Source: an uncultured Acidobacteriaceae bacterium (GTDB taxonomy: Bacteria > Acidobacteriota > Terriglobia > Terriglobales > Acidobacteriaceae). From it: a DNA stretch of 61,624 nt. The notes below the pieces were generated by a model that searched no databases, was not told the DNA's origin, and saw only the letters and a list, made by a program, of their open reading frames with translations. The position numbers were made by a program, and so were the translations under genes. Below are positions 17,745 through 27,186 of the stretch, one piece after another. Location: positions 1 to 61,624 of the forward strand of contig CAINJJ010000025.1 in NCBI GenBank assembly GCA_903849645.1, read 5' to 3'. The first letter of the stretch is position 1. Each line of letters starts with the position of its first letter.

Positions 17745-18410
17745 ATGGATGCGTTTCGCACTACCTCCGTCAACGAACTGGCAAAGTCCTGTGCCCGCGC
17801 CGCGACCCCGGCCGAATGGGAAGAGCTTTTGCGCCGTTGCGCTCCGCTGGCGTCGATCATGGCGCTGCGCGTTGCGCGGATCTGGAACCACCGCGCTTCC
17901 TCCGCCCTCGTCGAAGACATCGTTCAGGAGATCTTTCTCAAGCTCTGTGAGCACGATCGCCGCATCCTCAGGCAGTTCGAGCCCCGCGGCGAAGACTCAT
18001 TCATGGGCCTGCTGCGCATCGTCTCAGCCTCCGTCGCCAACGACTACTTTCGCCGCACCGCCTCAGCCAAGCGTGGCGGCAAGGTGCTGATCTCCTCGCT
18101 GGATGATGAAGCGCCGGCAGCCATCGCCGGCCGCGCATCGGAAGCGAAGAGTCTTCAACATCAAATCCTCTTGAACCAACTGGACCAGAAACTGCGCGCA
18201 GCCCCGGCAGACATCAGTGAAAGGGACCGCTCCATCTTCTGGCTCTACTACCGGCAAGGACTTACGGCTGAAGAGATTGCGCGTGTTCCCGGCGTCGAAC
18301 TGACGCCCAAGGGGGTAGAAAGCGCCCTGCGCAAGGTCGTGTCCTGGATCAAGTCCGAGATTCAATCCAAAACTCCCAACCTTCGGGCAGAGCCTGCCCA
18401 GGATGACTGA
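17745..18410 (+). CDS. ECF-like RNA polymerase sigma factor
   Basis: 221 residues. Sigma region 2 is recognisable (VEDIVQEIFLKLCEHDRRIL, the -10 recognition helix, with ANDYFRR after it) and region 4 is a helix-turn-helix (LYYRQGLTAEEIARVPGVEL followed by TPKGVESALRKVVSWIK). Region 3 is absent, as in extracytoplasmic-function sigma factors. The ATG at 17745 is preceded by no strong ribosome site. The next gene, 54 bases downstream, encodes a membrane protein with an anti-sigma zinc-finger motif, so the pair is a likely sigma/anti-sigma unit. Confidence 0.9.
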   Translation: MDAFRTTSVNELAKSCARAATPAEWEELLRRCAPLASIMALRVARIWNHRASSALVEDIVQEIFLKLCEHDRRILRQFEPRGEDSFMGLLRIVSASVANDYFRRTASAKRGGKVLISSLDDEAPAAIAGRASEAKSLQHQILLNQLDQKLRAAPADISERDRSIFWLYYRQGLTAEEIARVPGVELTPKGVESALRKVVSWIKSEIQSKTPNLRAEPAQDD

Positions 18411-18464
18411 GTTATCCGTGCAAAGGGAATTCTTGCTCAGTTTTCGATAGAGAGAGTACGGAAG

Positions 18465-21400
18465 ATGAAAGATAACTTCAACTCGAAAGCCCGGTTCGGC
18501 GAAGTCGAAGCTCTCTTGGGAGAACTCAAAGAGCGGATGACTCGACTTCCCTCCGCGGAAGACGAGGCGGGAGCCCGGCAGGAGAGCGATCTGCGGCTAT
18601 GTCCTGAACCAGGCGCATGGATACGGCTCGGGAGTGGAGAAACCGCTGCCACGGAAACCAGTGAATTGCTCACCCACGCGGCGCGATGCGCCGCCTGTGC
18701 GACATCCCTGCGGCTGACCGTTGAGTTGCTTTCCGCCGAGCCTTCCCCGGAAGAGGAAGCCGAAGCAGCGAGACTGGCCTCCACCTTGCCGGATTGGCAG
18801 CATGATCTGTCGGTCAGACTGGCGCAAACCCCCCGCCAGCGCGAGCGCTCCGGGCTGGCGAAGGTCTATCTCTGGGCCGGTTCCGGGCTCGCGGCCACCC
18901 TGGCCCTGACTGCCGGGCTCACTGTGTGGTGGCAGCAAAACCACACTCCTGAGCGGCTGCTGGCCGAGGCCTACACCCATGAGCGCAGCTATGATCTGCG
19001 CATCCCCGGCGCCGGTTTTGCCGCTGTCCAACCGGAAGCCCACCTTCGCGGCGGTTCCACCGGACGCGAACACCCCAGCCTTCTCGAAGGCCGGGCCCGC
19101 ATCGAGCGCCATTTGGAGAGCGCGCCGGACGATCCCCGCTGGCTGCAACTCGAGGCCAGGGCTGACACCCTGGAAGGAAAATTCGATTCCTCGATCGACA
19201 TTCTGGACCGGCTGATTGCCAACGGACCCGTGACGCCGAGCCTGCTTTTGGACGACGCGACCTCCTATTTCCAGCGTGGTCTGGCGGCCAACAGCGAGAA
19301 CGACCGCGCCACCGCGCTCGACAACCTGCGCCGCGCCGACGAGCTGGCCCCCGGCGACCCCGTGATCCTGTTCAACGAAGCCATTGCGATGGAAGATCGC
19401 GGCCAGGTGATGAACGCCGTCGAGACCTGGAACCGCTACCTCCGCTTTGAGCGCGATGCCCAATGGCTGGCGGAGGGCCGCCGCAGGCTCGATGCCCTGG
19501 AGCAGAAGCTCAACCGCCTCAAGACCCATCAGAGCCGCATCGAGCAGCATCTGGCCACTCCCCAGGCCATGGCTGCCCTGGCCGCCGACCCGGCCCTGCT
19601 GGCCGGGCTCGACGAGGAGCTGGCCAACACCTCGCTTCCGCGGATTCTGGAAGCAGCCTATCCCCAGCCCCCGGAGTGCTCCCGCGGTTCGCCGGGAGAG
19701 CAACGCTGCCTGGCGGCGCGTGGTCTCCTCCGGGCCCTCGCCGCTTCCCTCGAACGCAATCATCAGGATTCATGGCTCACCGAGTTCCTTCCCTCCGATC
19801 TCCCCTCCCCCTCCAGCGAATTTTCCAAAGCCGCTCACACCCTCGGCCAGGCCATCGATGCCGATGCGCGGGGCGAATACTCTTCGGCCGCGCAAGTTGC
19901 CCTTGAATCCGCCGGACTTTTCCACCGCCTGGGCAACGCCGCCGGAGAAGACCGCGCCATGGTGGAGCGCGAGTTTGCGCTGCAGCGCTCCTTCACGTTT
20001 GCGCCTTGTCTGGCTGTAGGCCGGAAGCTGCTGAGCTACCGCAACGGATTCGCATGGATACGCACCTACGCAATGTACCTGGCGGTGACCTGCGACGTGG
20101 GGCCCGGCACTGCGTCTGCGCGCAACCCGCTCGCGGAAGAGGCATTGCAACTGGCCGAGTCCCACCATTACATCAACCTCCAGCTCCGGGCGAGAAACGA
20201 GTCGGCTTCCTTCGCTTCGGAGTCGGGCGACTCGGAGGGCGCCTGGCGCATCGCCAACGATGCCGTCAGGCGCTTCTATGCCGCTGACCTGCCTCCGGTT
20301 CGCGGCGCAACCATCGTCTCGGGGCTGGCCATGATGGAGGAGTTCACCCCCCGGACGCGGCTGGATATGCTGCTGAACAAGGAGGCCCTGGGGCTGTTTG
20401 AGTTGTCGCCTAACCGCACACTGGTGGACTACGAGAGACAGGCGCTCATCCGGTCTCAGATGCGCGCCGGGGCCCTTGGGGAGGCGCGGGAGCAGATGCT
20501 CCTGCTGGCGCGTGATTCAAGGACCGATTCCTCCCGGAAAGAGGCCAGAGGGCACCAGGCGGAAGGAGAGGTGCTGACAGCGGCCCTTTACCTCGACCGA
20601 GGTGACTTGCGCGAAGCCGGGCATGCGCTCGACCAGGCGCAGGATCAAATCGCAGGGGAGGACAACCCCTTCATCCTGCGGGATTACGCGACGGAACGGG
20701 CTGAGCTGGACCTGGCGCTCGGAGTTCCGGAAAAGGCCGAGGCCAATCTCGTCAAAGTGATTCTCAGCGAGGAAGTTCAGGCACGCGGCGCCGGGGTAGC
20801 GAACATTGCCTACGCCCGTCAGGACCGGGGACTTTATGCAGCCCTCGCCGGACTCTGGATTGCTCAGGGCCGCCCAGGCATCGACATCCTGGCGCTTTGG
20901 GAGCGGTACCGGTTGCGCATTCTTGGCCTGCCCGTGCCTGCCTGCCCTGGCAACGGCCTCGCCTGCCTCAGGCCCCGCCTCGAACGGGCGCTTGCCGATT
21001 CCGCAACCCATGGTGCGACAACCTGGATTCGGGGGCAGATTGTGCTCCGCGACCGGCTGCTCGTCTATCGCGCGGGCCCGCAGGGCGTTGAGTGGAGTCA
21101 GGCGCCCCTCCGCCGGGACGATTTGCTGGCCGCGGCCTCGGTGCTGGGGCGCGTGGTCAGTTCGCCCGCAACTTCCCAGTCTTCCGTTGACCAGGCGGCC
21201 CATCGGCTTGGCTTGCTGCTGTCCAGTAACCTGCCCCAATCCTCCGATGGGCCGGGAACTCTGTTGCTTGAGGCTGACCCGCTGCTTGGCAATGTTCCAT
21301 GGCCCTCGGTGGCCACCGCCGCTGGACCCCTTGGGCTAGCCTTCAATCTGCAGGAAGTGCCGTCCCTCCTGCTCGAAACGCAACGGGTGGCCCATCCAGG

Positions 21401-22040
21401 CACGGCAGCCAATCCGCTGGTGGTGGGAGCTTCCATCGGCGCGGGCCAGAGCGAAATGCTTCCTGAGGCGGTGGATGAAGCCAAAGCCGTGGCTCGATTC
21501 GACAAGGGGGCCAACCTCTTCGTCGGAGTCCATGCCACCCAGCCTGAGGTGGCCGCCCGGCTGGGTACAGCCTCTCTGCTTCATTTCGCTGGCCATGCAT
21601 CCAGCCACGACGGCGGGACCCGCCTGCTCCTCGCCCCTACGGGCGCGGCCTCTGACCGGCCCTGGCTTGACTCCGGAATGCTGCGCAGCCACCCGCCCCG
21701 CGCCGCCCGGCTGGCCGTGTTCTCTGCCTGTTCAACAGGAAAGAACGAAGAGGGATGGGACCACGGGATGGGCGATATAGTGGATACGCTGGCTTCCCTG
21801 GGTGTGCCGGAGGTCGTTGCCACGCGCTGGCAGATTGACTCCTCCTCCGCCGTGTCCTTGATGGATTCGTTCTATGGCGGACTCACCCGCGGACTCAGCG
21901 TTCCCAGTGCCCTCACCGCGGCGCGGCAGACCGTTGCGCGCGACCCCCGCTACCGGCACCCCTATTACTGGGCGGCTTACTATGCCGCCGGAACGGCGCA
22001 CGTCCACATCAGCGAGGTGTTTCATGGCAACAGCAGGTAG
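18465..22040 (+). CDS. Membrane protein with anti-sigma-type zinc finger, TPR region and CHAT protease domain
   Basis: 1191 residues. Order: residues 46-78 carry C46-x24-H71-x3-C75-x2-C78, the spacing of zinc-binding anti-sigma (ZAS/zf-HC2) domains. One membrane helix spans about 132-155. A long helical TPR-like region spans about 170-900. A C-terminal CHAT domain has the expected catalytic pair, His1044 in LHFAGHAS and Cys1089 in VFSACSTG, plus GVPEVVATRWQIDSSSA and PYYWAAYYAAG. CHAT domains are caspase/separase-clan peptidases. I infer the N-terminal cytosolic finger holds the neighbouring sigma factor, with the TPR/CHAT part on the other side of the membrane. A downstream gene overlaps it by 17 bases. 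Confidence 0.88.
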   Translation: MKDNFNSKARFGEVEALLGELKERMTRLPSAEDEAGARQESDLRLCPEPGAWIRLGSGETAATETSELLTHAARCAACATSLRLTVELLSAEPSPEEEAEAARLASTLPDWQHDLSVRLAQTPRQRERSGLAKVYLWAGSGLAATLALTAGLTVWWQQNHTPERLLAEAYTHERSYDLRIPGAGFAAVQPEAHLRGGSTGREHPSLLEGRARIERHLESAPDDPRWLQLEARADTLEGKFDSSIDILDRLIANGPVTPSLLLDDATSYFQRGLAANSENDRATALDNLRRADELAPGDPVILFNEAIAMEDRGQVMNAVETWNRYLRFERDAQWLAEGRRRLDALEQKLNRLKTHQSRIEQHLATPQAMAALAADPALLAGLDEELANTSLPRILEAAYPQPPECSRGSPGEQRCLAARGLLRALAASLERNHQDSWLTEFLPSDLPSPSSEFSKAAHTLGQAIDADARGEYSSAAQVALESAGLFHRLGNAAGEDRAMVEREFALQRSFTFAPCLAVGRKLLSYRNGFAWIRTYAMYLAVTCDVGPGTASARNPLAEEALQLAESHHYINLQLRARNESASFASESGDSEGAWRIANDAVRRFYAADLPPVRGATIVSGLAMMEEFTPRTRLDMLLNKEALGLFELSPNRTLVDYERQALIRSQMRAGALGEAREQMLLLARDSRTDSSRKEARGHQAEGEVLTAALYLDRGDLREAGHALDQAQDQIAGEDNPFILRDYATERAELDLALGVPEKAEANLVKVILSEEVQARGAGVANIAYARQDRGLYAALAGLWIAQGRPGIDILALWERYRLRILGLPVPACPGNGLACLRPRLERALADSATHGATTWIRGQIVLRDRLLVYRAGPQGVEWSQAPLRRDDLLAAASVLGRVVSSPATSQSSVDQAAHRLGLLLSSNLPQSSDGPGTLLLEADPLLGNVPWPSVATAAGPLGLAFNLQEVPSLLLETQRVAHPGTAANPLVVGASIGAGQSEMLPEAVDEAKAVARFDKGANLFVGVHATQPEVAARLGTASLLHFAGHASSHDGGTRLLLAPTGAASDRPWLDSGMLRSHPPRAARLAVFSACSTGKNEEGWDHGMGDIVDTLASLGVPEVVATRWQIDSSSAVSLMDSFYGGLTRGLSVPSALTAARQTVARDPRYRHPYYWAAYYAAGTAHVHISEVFHGNSR

Positions 22041-22827
22041 TTCTGCGCCCCCATCCCAACCGCTTGCCTCTCAATTGGATGTCGTCTTCGACGGAGCGTG
22101 GGTGATTGTTCCGTCTGTGGATGGCTCCGGCGCCATCGTCGGCGTCAACGTCTATTCCCCGGCCTGCGGCCATCCCCATGGCGCAGTTTTCAGCGCTCAG
22201 CTCGGCCCCATCCCCATCGCCAACTGGCCCGCCGCCAACGCCTTTTACATGCTTGACAGCCACAGCCACAGCCTGACCATCCAGCGCGGCTCCGGCTCGC
22301 CGGCCGGGATGAAAATCGGCGCCATCGACAGGACCGTCAACCACTGCGTCACGCCGCACCGGCCCCTCGGGGGCAACTGGGATCTGATGATCTCCATCAA
22401 CGCCGGACCCGACGCATGGGTCTCAGCCGGCACCATTACGCCCCAGGTTCCAGATTCCGCAGGGGCCATGGCGCCCTGCTTCAGCGGTATCGATAGCCCC
22501 ACTGGAAAGGTCTCTACTCTGCAGACATTGAGCTACCGGGGTGTCACCGCAGTGGAACTCTGCGGGGCTCCGGCAGCAGTCAAAAAACTGCTTCCCGCCC
22601 CCTGGAGCGGCGCAGGGTCTCTCATCTTCGAAGGAGAAATTCCCTACATCCCGACCCTGCAGCATGAACGGGAGGCCATCGCCGCCATGGCCATGCTGGC
22701 CGGGCTCGATCTGGCCCTGGAGCGGCCGCTTCCATCAAGCCTCAGTGTCAAAGCCGCCGCCGGCCCGCTCCATCCAATGTTGCGCACCGGCGGAAACTGC
22801 GGTCATTCCCTGATCGTCCTCTCCTGA
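22024..22827 (+). CDS. Unknown protein translationally overlapping the CHAT gene
   Basis: 267 residues, not recognised. The start at 22024 is chosen for its ribosome site (GAGGTG, 5 bases before the ATG). It lies inside the last 17 bases of the CHAT gene, so the two are almost certainly co-translated. The sequence has no signal peptide or membrane helix. It contains QLDVVFDGAWVIVPSVDGSG, YSPACGHPHGAVF, MLDSHSHSLTI and a C-terminal TGGNCGHSLIVLS, with several Cys and His residues. Its position makes it a candidate substrate, regulator or effector of the CHAT protease. That is inference from context only. Confidence 0.75.
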   Translation: MATAGSSAPPSQPLASQLDVVFDGAWVIVPSVDGSGAIVGVNVYSPACGHPHGAVFSAQLGPIPIANWPAANAFYMLDSHSHSLTIQRGSGSPAGMKIGAIDRTVNHCVTPHRPLGGNWDLMISINAGPDAWVSAGTITPQVPDSAGAMAPCFSGIDSPTGKVSTLQTLSYRGVTAVELCGAPAAVKKLLPAPWSGAGSLIFEGEIPYIPTLQHEREAIAAMAMLAGLDLALERPLPSSLSVKAAAGPLHPMLRTGGNCGHSLIVLS

Positions 22828-22882
22828 GCGGAACTGGTCCCGAGCCTCAGGGAATCTGGTGGCTCGGGACCGCGGAGTCAGC

Positions 22883-24157
22883 TTACCTGGTGAACTGCTC
22901 CACGCTGAACCCCAGTTCGTAGGTCTCTCCGTTGGCCAGCAGTTCCTCCCAGGTCACTTCGCGCTTTTGATAACCTGCCATGCGGCCCAGCATGCAACTC
23001 AGAGCGGTCTCCACGCCCGCGGCAATCTGGTTGTGCGACTTGCCCGAGGTGATGCTCTCAATGAACGTCCGTTCCTTGTCGCGGTCGGCAAACTCCAGGT
23101 TGTCGCTGAAGGCGCCGTTGGCCGCGAACTTGCCCGAGCCGGCGGCCGATGCAGCCGCGTCTCCCCACTGCCAGGCCTGCGCGCCGGTGATCTGAATCGG
23201 CCCCGCGTAGCCCACGGTGGCTGACCCGGCCGAACCAAAGAAGCGCAACCCCGCATCGAAGACGCCGTAGTCGCCAAACTGCGTGGATGAGAAGCTGAGG
23301 TGAGTGTCGCCGGGGTAGGTAAAGTCCACCTGGTAGTTGTCCCAGCAGTCCCCGGCGTGGGTCAGGATGCTGCGCCCGCCGCTGGCCGTGGCCTTTACCG
23401 GGTGCGCGCCCAGCATCCAGTTGCAGAGGTCGATGATGTGGATGTTCTGCTCCACCAGGATGTCGCCGGAGAGCGCCCGGTCCCAGAGCCAGTTGAGCAG
23501 CCGGTATTCGTCCGGCCCTGCGCCCGCCCGCTTCTTCTCGATGGAGGCCGGCGCGTTGTAGTTGGCGGCCACGGAGGCAATCTTGCCCAGGGCGCCGCTT
23601 TTGATTCTCTCCGCGGCGGCGGCGATGGGGGGGGCGTTGCGGCACTGGAAGCCCACATCCACGCTCTGCGCCGCGGTCACCTTCTTGCCGATCTCCAGCG
23701 CCTGCCGCGCCTGCCGGACGTCAATGCCCATGGGCTTTTCACAGTAGACATGCTTGCCCGCGGCGACGGCCGCCGCGAGGTGTTCCACGTGGAAGAAGGG
23801 CGGCGTCGAGATCTGGATCAGGTCCACGTCCTTCGACGCGGCGAGCTGCTCGAAGGCATGCGGCCCTTTGAATAGCATCTTGGCGTCGATGGGCGCGCGT
23901 CCCAGGCTTGCGTTCAGCTTGTCATAGTGGCTGCGGCCGGCCTCGAGCGCCTCAGGGAACAGATCTGCCAGAGCCACCACCTGCGCCGTAGTGCTATGCG
24001 AAAAGGAGTCCGCCACCGAGGTTCCGCGGTTTCCGCAGCCCAGCAGCCCGTGGCGCACCGCCGAGTTGGCCTCGTAGCCAAAGGCTGTGAGCGGCTTCAG
24101 GAGCAGCAGGCCGGAGGCCGCGCCCGCACTGTTCTGGATGAATTCACGACGCTTCAT
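22883..24157 (-). CDS. Gfo/Idh/MocA-family oxidoreductase with Tat-type signal
   Basis: 424 residues. The N-terminus MKRREFIQNSAGAASGLLLL is a twin-arginine-like export signal, so the enzyme is probably periplasmic. The Rossmann fold begins at HGLLGCGNRGTSVADSF. The family hallmark YCEKPMGIDVRQARQ gives the catalytic EKP Lys, followed by the C-terminal substrate domain. Family members oxidise, reduce or epimerise sugars and inositols with NAD(P). The neighbouring isomerase-like gene (33 bases apart, same strand upstream) also has a Tat-type signal, so both may act on one exported carbohydrate pathway. Confidence 0.9.
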   Translation of the reverse strand: MKRREFIQNSAGAASGLLLLKPLTAFGYEANSAVRHGLLGCGNRGTSVADSFSHSTTAQVVALADLFPEALEAGRSHYDKLNASLGRAPIDAKMLFKGPHAFEQLAASKDVDLIQISTPPFFHVEHLAAAVAAGKHVYCEKPMGIDVRQARQALEIGKKVTAAQSVDVGFQCRNAPPIAAAAERIKSGALGKIASVAANYNAPASIEKKRAGAGPDEYRLLNWLWDRALSGDILVEQNIHIIDLCNWMLGAHPVKATASGGRSILTHAGDCWDNYQVDFTYPGDTHLSFSSTQFGDYGVFDAGLRFFGSAGSATVGYAGPIQITGAQAWQWGDAAASAAGSGKFAANGAFSDNLEFADRDKERTFIESITSGKSHNQIAAGVETALSCMLGRMAGYQKREVTWEELLANGETYELGFSVEQFTR

Positions 24158-24189
24158 GGGTCCTCGATTCGTTGGGCTTTGCCGCCGGG

Positions 24190-25125
24190 TTACGCCATCA
24201 CTTCGCGCAGAATCCGCTCCAGGTAGAGCTTCTCCTGGCGGACGTCTTCAATCTGCTGTGGGCCGGAGGTCTCACGCTCGATGGTCACCGCCCCGGCATA
24301 GCCGATGCGATGCAGTTTGGTGAGGACCTGCTTGAAGTCCACCAGCCCCTTGCCAATGAGCACCTCTTCGCCCAGTTCGCTGGGGTTCGTGGGCCAGCGC
24401 CCGTCCTTGGCGTGAATGCTGCGCACGTGGGGGCCCAGAATATCCACCGCGTCCACGGGGTTGGCCTTGCCGTAGAGAATCAGGTTGGCCGTGTCCAGCC
24501 CGACTGCCAGGTTGGGCATGGACACATCGCGAAGCATCCGCGCCATGGTCGTCGGCGTCTCCTGCCCGGTCTCCATCAGGAAGTGCTGCCCGTTGCCCTG
24601 GCAATGCTGGGCCACGGCCCGGATGGCCTCCACCGCTCCAGGGTAAAGGGCGTCGGCGGGATCCTCGGGAATGAAGCCGCAGTGGGTCTGCACCTGGGGA
24701 ATGCCCACCAGCTTCGCGAAGTCCGAGACCTGACGCAGGGCGTCGATGCGCGCCGCGCGCGTGGCCGGCGGCACCAGCCCGATGGTGGACGGGCCGCGCG
24801 TGAAGTTCCATTCCAGCGGCGGCGGGCCGACCACCTCAACCGTGGTGGCCGTTACCTCAAACCGGGCCAGCAGGTCGCGAAAAGTCGCCGCTATCGCAGG
24901 CGTGAAGCCGTTGATATAGCCGTCCAGGGACAGGAAGCAGTTGGAGAATCCCAGGTCGTGCACACGCCGGATGGTCGCTTCAGGAGCGCCGAAGGGGCTC
25001 ACGAGCAGTCCGACTTCCATTGGTTTCAGAGGGGAGGTTGCGGCGGCAGCCAGGGCAGGCGCAGAGGGCAGCCCCTCGGCCAAAAGGGCCGCCGAGGCAA
25101 CGCCAAGGAAGGTTCTCCGGTCCAT
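24190..25125 (-). CDS. Secreted sugar phosphate isomerase/epimerase-like TIM-barrel protein
   Basis: 311 residues. A Tat-like signal (MDRRTFLGVASAALLAEGLP, then APALA) precedes an AP endonuclease 2/xylose isomerase-like barrel with metal-site landmarks VQTHCGF, LMETGQET, VGLDTANLIL, IHAKDG and the late TIERET. Such proteins isomerise or epimerise keto-sugars or inositols with a divalent metal. The ATG at 25125 is chosen because AAAGGA lies 6 bases before it; the 5-residue longer form from 25140 is less likely. It is followed on the same strand by the Gfo/Idh/MocA oxidoreductase. Confidence 0.87.
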   Translation of the reverse strand: MDRRTFLGVASAALLAEGLPSAPALAAAATSPLKPMEVGLLVSPFGAPEATIRRVHDLGFSNCFLSLDGYINGFTPAIAATFRDLLARFEVTATTVEVVGPPPLEWNFTRGPSTIGLVPPATRAARIDALRQVSDFAKLVGIPQVQTHCGFIPEDPADALYPGAVEAIRAVAQHCQGNGQHFLMETGQETPTTMARMLRDVSMPNLAVGLDTANLILYGKANPVDAVDILGPHVRSIHAKDGRWPTNPSELGEEVLIGKGLVDFKQVLTKLHRIGYAGAVTIERETSGPQQIEDVRQEKLYLERILREVMA

Positions 25126-25258
25126 GCAGTGTCCTTTCACTTCAGAACAATTCGTACGGAACTTCCATTTTTAGCACAGTTTGCCCCTCAGCTGCGGACG
25201 ATGGGCTTTTGCCGGGATGCATGGTTCGTCGCGGTTCGGACAGGGAAGCGCCGCGCGG

Positions 25259-26146
25259 CTATTCCAGGTTCTGAATCTGGGTGCCGTCGGGAATCTTGAT
25301 CTGAAACTGGTCGTCGGTCAGGGTCATGTTCTCCTTGACGCTCTCCACCGTCAGAATCAGTTGGTACTCCTCTAGCGGGCGCTTGATGGTGACGACCGAG
25401 GGATACATCCCGGAGCCATAATCGGCATAGCGAGAGTAGATCACCTCGGTCTCCAGGTTGCCGTCGGCGTCGTAAAGGTCCTGCTGATAGGGCAGCAGGT
25501 CGTCGCGGTGGAAGGTAATCACCCGCACCGGAGTCAACTGCTGTGTGCCCGGTTTGCGGCGGCTGATGCTGAGAATGTACTCGGGGACCGAAAACAGGTG
25601 CTTGCGCGCCGCATCTTCCAAGGTTTCGGTATCGGAAACGACAGAATAAAGGTCGTCCGGCTCCAGCCCGCGCACCATCATGGCGTCAAAGAAGAATCCA
25701 GGGCGGAGGTTTTCCACGCGATTGGCGGACTTCTTGCGCAGTTCGTTGGCGCCCTTGACCGCCTTGCTCCGGGAAGGAATCAGGAGCACGAAGTTCTTGC
25801 CGTCGCTGGCCAGGTCAAACATCCGCGTGCCCAGCACGGGGACCTGTCCCAGCACGCGCAGCAGCTCCGGCTTGCGCATCAGAATGTGGCCGCGGAAGGA
25901 GGTGAAGTCCCTGGCCACGCCCTCCCTGGTCTTCAGCACGCTGGCCTGCATGTCGACGGTCGCGTTCAGGCTTTCCAGGGCCGCCCATCGGCGGTTTACC
26001 TGGTTGACCAACTCGGTCGCAGAGACGGTTTGAGTCATCGTTGGAGCTTTGGGCACGGGCAGCCTGCGGGTGGTGAACAGGCACCCCGACAGCAGGACAA
26101 CCGGAAGCAGCAGGGCGGCGGAGGCACATCGAGAGCGGATCTTCAA
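25259..26146 (-). CDS. LolA-like lipoprotein of unknown function
   Basis: About 295 residues. The N-terminus KIRSRCASAALLLPVVLLSG is followed by Cys, a clear lipobox (LLSGC), so it is lipid-anchored. The body contains SLNATVDMQASVLKTREGVA and RGHILMRKPELLRVLGQVP and resembles the concave beta-sheet of LolA/DUF4292-type lipoproteins that handle lipids. No ATG fits. The best start is TTG at 26146, which overlaps the mltG stop (TTGA), and lies just before the signal sequence. The longer frame from 26410 reads back through mltG and is rejected. Confidence 0.75.
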   Translation of the reverse strand: MKIRSRCASAALLLPVVLLSGCLFTTRRLPVPKAPTMTQTVSATELVNQVNRRWAALESLNATVDMQASVLKTREGVARDFTSFRGHILMRKPELLRVLGQVPVLGTRMFDLASDGKNFVLLIPSRSKAVKGANELRKKSANRVENLRPGFFFDAMMVRGLEPDDLYSVVSDTETLEDAARKHLFSVPEYILSISRRKPGTQQLTPVRVITFHRDDLLPYQQDLYDADGNLETEVIYSRYADYGSGMYPSVVTIKRPLEEYQLILTVESVKENMTLTDDQFQIKIPDGTQIQNLE

Positions 26147-27186
26147 CGGCCACCCGCCTTCTTGACCGCATGACGGTAGTCCGCCACATTGCGGTTGTGC
26201 TCGTCGAGCGTGGCGGCAAACAGCGACCGGCCCTGCGGATTGGCTCCCGCGGCCACGAAATAGAGGTAGTTTGTGGTGGCGGGAGCCATGGCGGCGCGCA
26301 GCGAGCGCAGCCCCGGATTGGCCACCGGCCCCGGCGGCAGTCCAGGGTGCAGATAGGTGTTGTAGGGCGTGTCCAGCTTCAAGTCGCTCTTGTAGATCGC
26401 GCCCCGCCATCGACCCTCAAGTTCCAGCCCGTAGATCACTGCGGGGTCGGTCATGAGCGGCATTTTCTTGGTCAGCCGGTTTTCGAAGACGCTGGCCACC
26501 AGCGGACGCTCAGCGCCCTGCCCCGTCTCCCGTTCCACCAGTGAAGCCAAAGTCACCACTCGATGCACATTCCCCTTCAATCCAATTTGCCCCGCCATCG
26601 TCCGGAAGCGCCTGACCATGGTTCCCAGAATCTGCGCCGGGCTGGCCTTCCGGGCAAAACGATAGGTATCCGGAAAAAGATACCCTTCCAGGCTCTTTGC
26701 ACCTGGATCCAGATCGGTCACGAGGCCGGCTTCGCGGGTTGCCGCCTCAACAAAGTTTTGCCGGTCGCCCAGCCCCGCCTGCTCCAGCCGAACAGCGATC
26801 TCAAAGATGCTTTCGCCCTCCGGGATGATCACGGTCCTGGTATAGACATCTCCGCGGATCAGCCGCGCATACACTTCAGCCAGCGGCGCAGGATGGTCAA
26901 ACCGGTATTCGCCTGCCCGGATCGTTCCCCGCTTCAACAGCCGCATCAGGTCAAAGGCATAGCGGCTGCGCACCACTCCGGCTGCTTCCAGTTGCTCGCC
27001 CATGCGGGCTGAAGAAGATCCGGGAGTCAATTCGACAAAGGTCTCGCTGGCCGGTCCAAAAGGCACAAAAATCAGCCATGATGCCCCGGCAGCCGCCCCG
27101 AAGAGCATTACGAGAAAGACCGTCAGCAAGGTTCCCGCCGCGCCCCAACCCTTGCTTTTTCTTGTCTTTCGTCTGCGGCGCGCCAT
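26143..27186 (-). CDS. mltG: Endolytic murein transglycosylase
   Basis: 347 residues. A basic N-terminus and one membrane helix (LLTVFLVMLFGAAAGASWLI) precede the LysM-like segment with VIIPEGESIFEIAVRLEQAG and the YceG catalytic domain. The catalytic Glu is E218 in TLASLVERETG, the same numbering as E. coli MltG, and the domain ends with YNTYLHPGLPPGPVANPGL. The enzyme cuts nascent glycan strands at the inner membrane and helps set peptidoglycan length. The ATG at 27186 is preferred over the 13-residue longer form. A lipoprotein gene follows by stop/start overlap. Confidence 0.95.
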   Translation of the reverse strand: MARRRRKTRKSKGWGAAGTLLTVFLVMLFGAAAGASWLIFVPFGPASETFVELTPGSSSARMGEQLEAAGVVRSRYAFDLMRLLKRGTIRAGEYRFDHPAPLAEVYARLIRGDVYTRTVIIPEGESIFEIAVRLEQAGLGDRQNFVEAATREAGLVTDLDPGAKSLEGYLFPDTYRFARKASPAQILGTMVRRFRTMAGQIGLKGNVHRVVTLASLVERETGQGAERPLVASVFENRLTKKMPLMTDPAVIYGLELEGRWRGAIYKSDLKLDTPYNTYLHPGLPPGPVANPGLRSLRAAMAPATTNYLYFVAAGANPQGRSLFAATLDEHNRNVADYRHAVKKAGGR

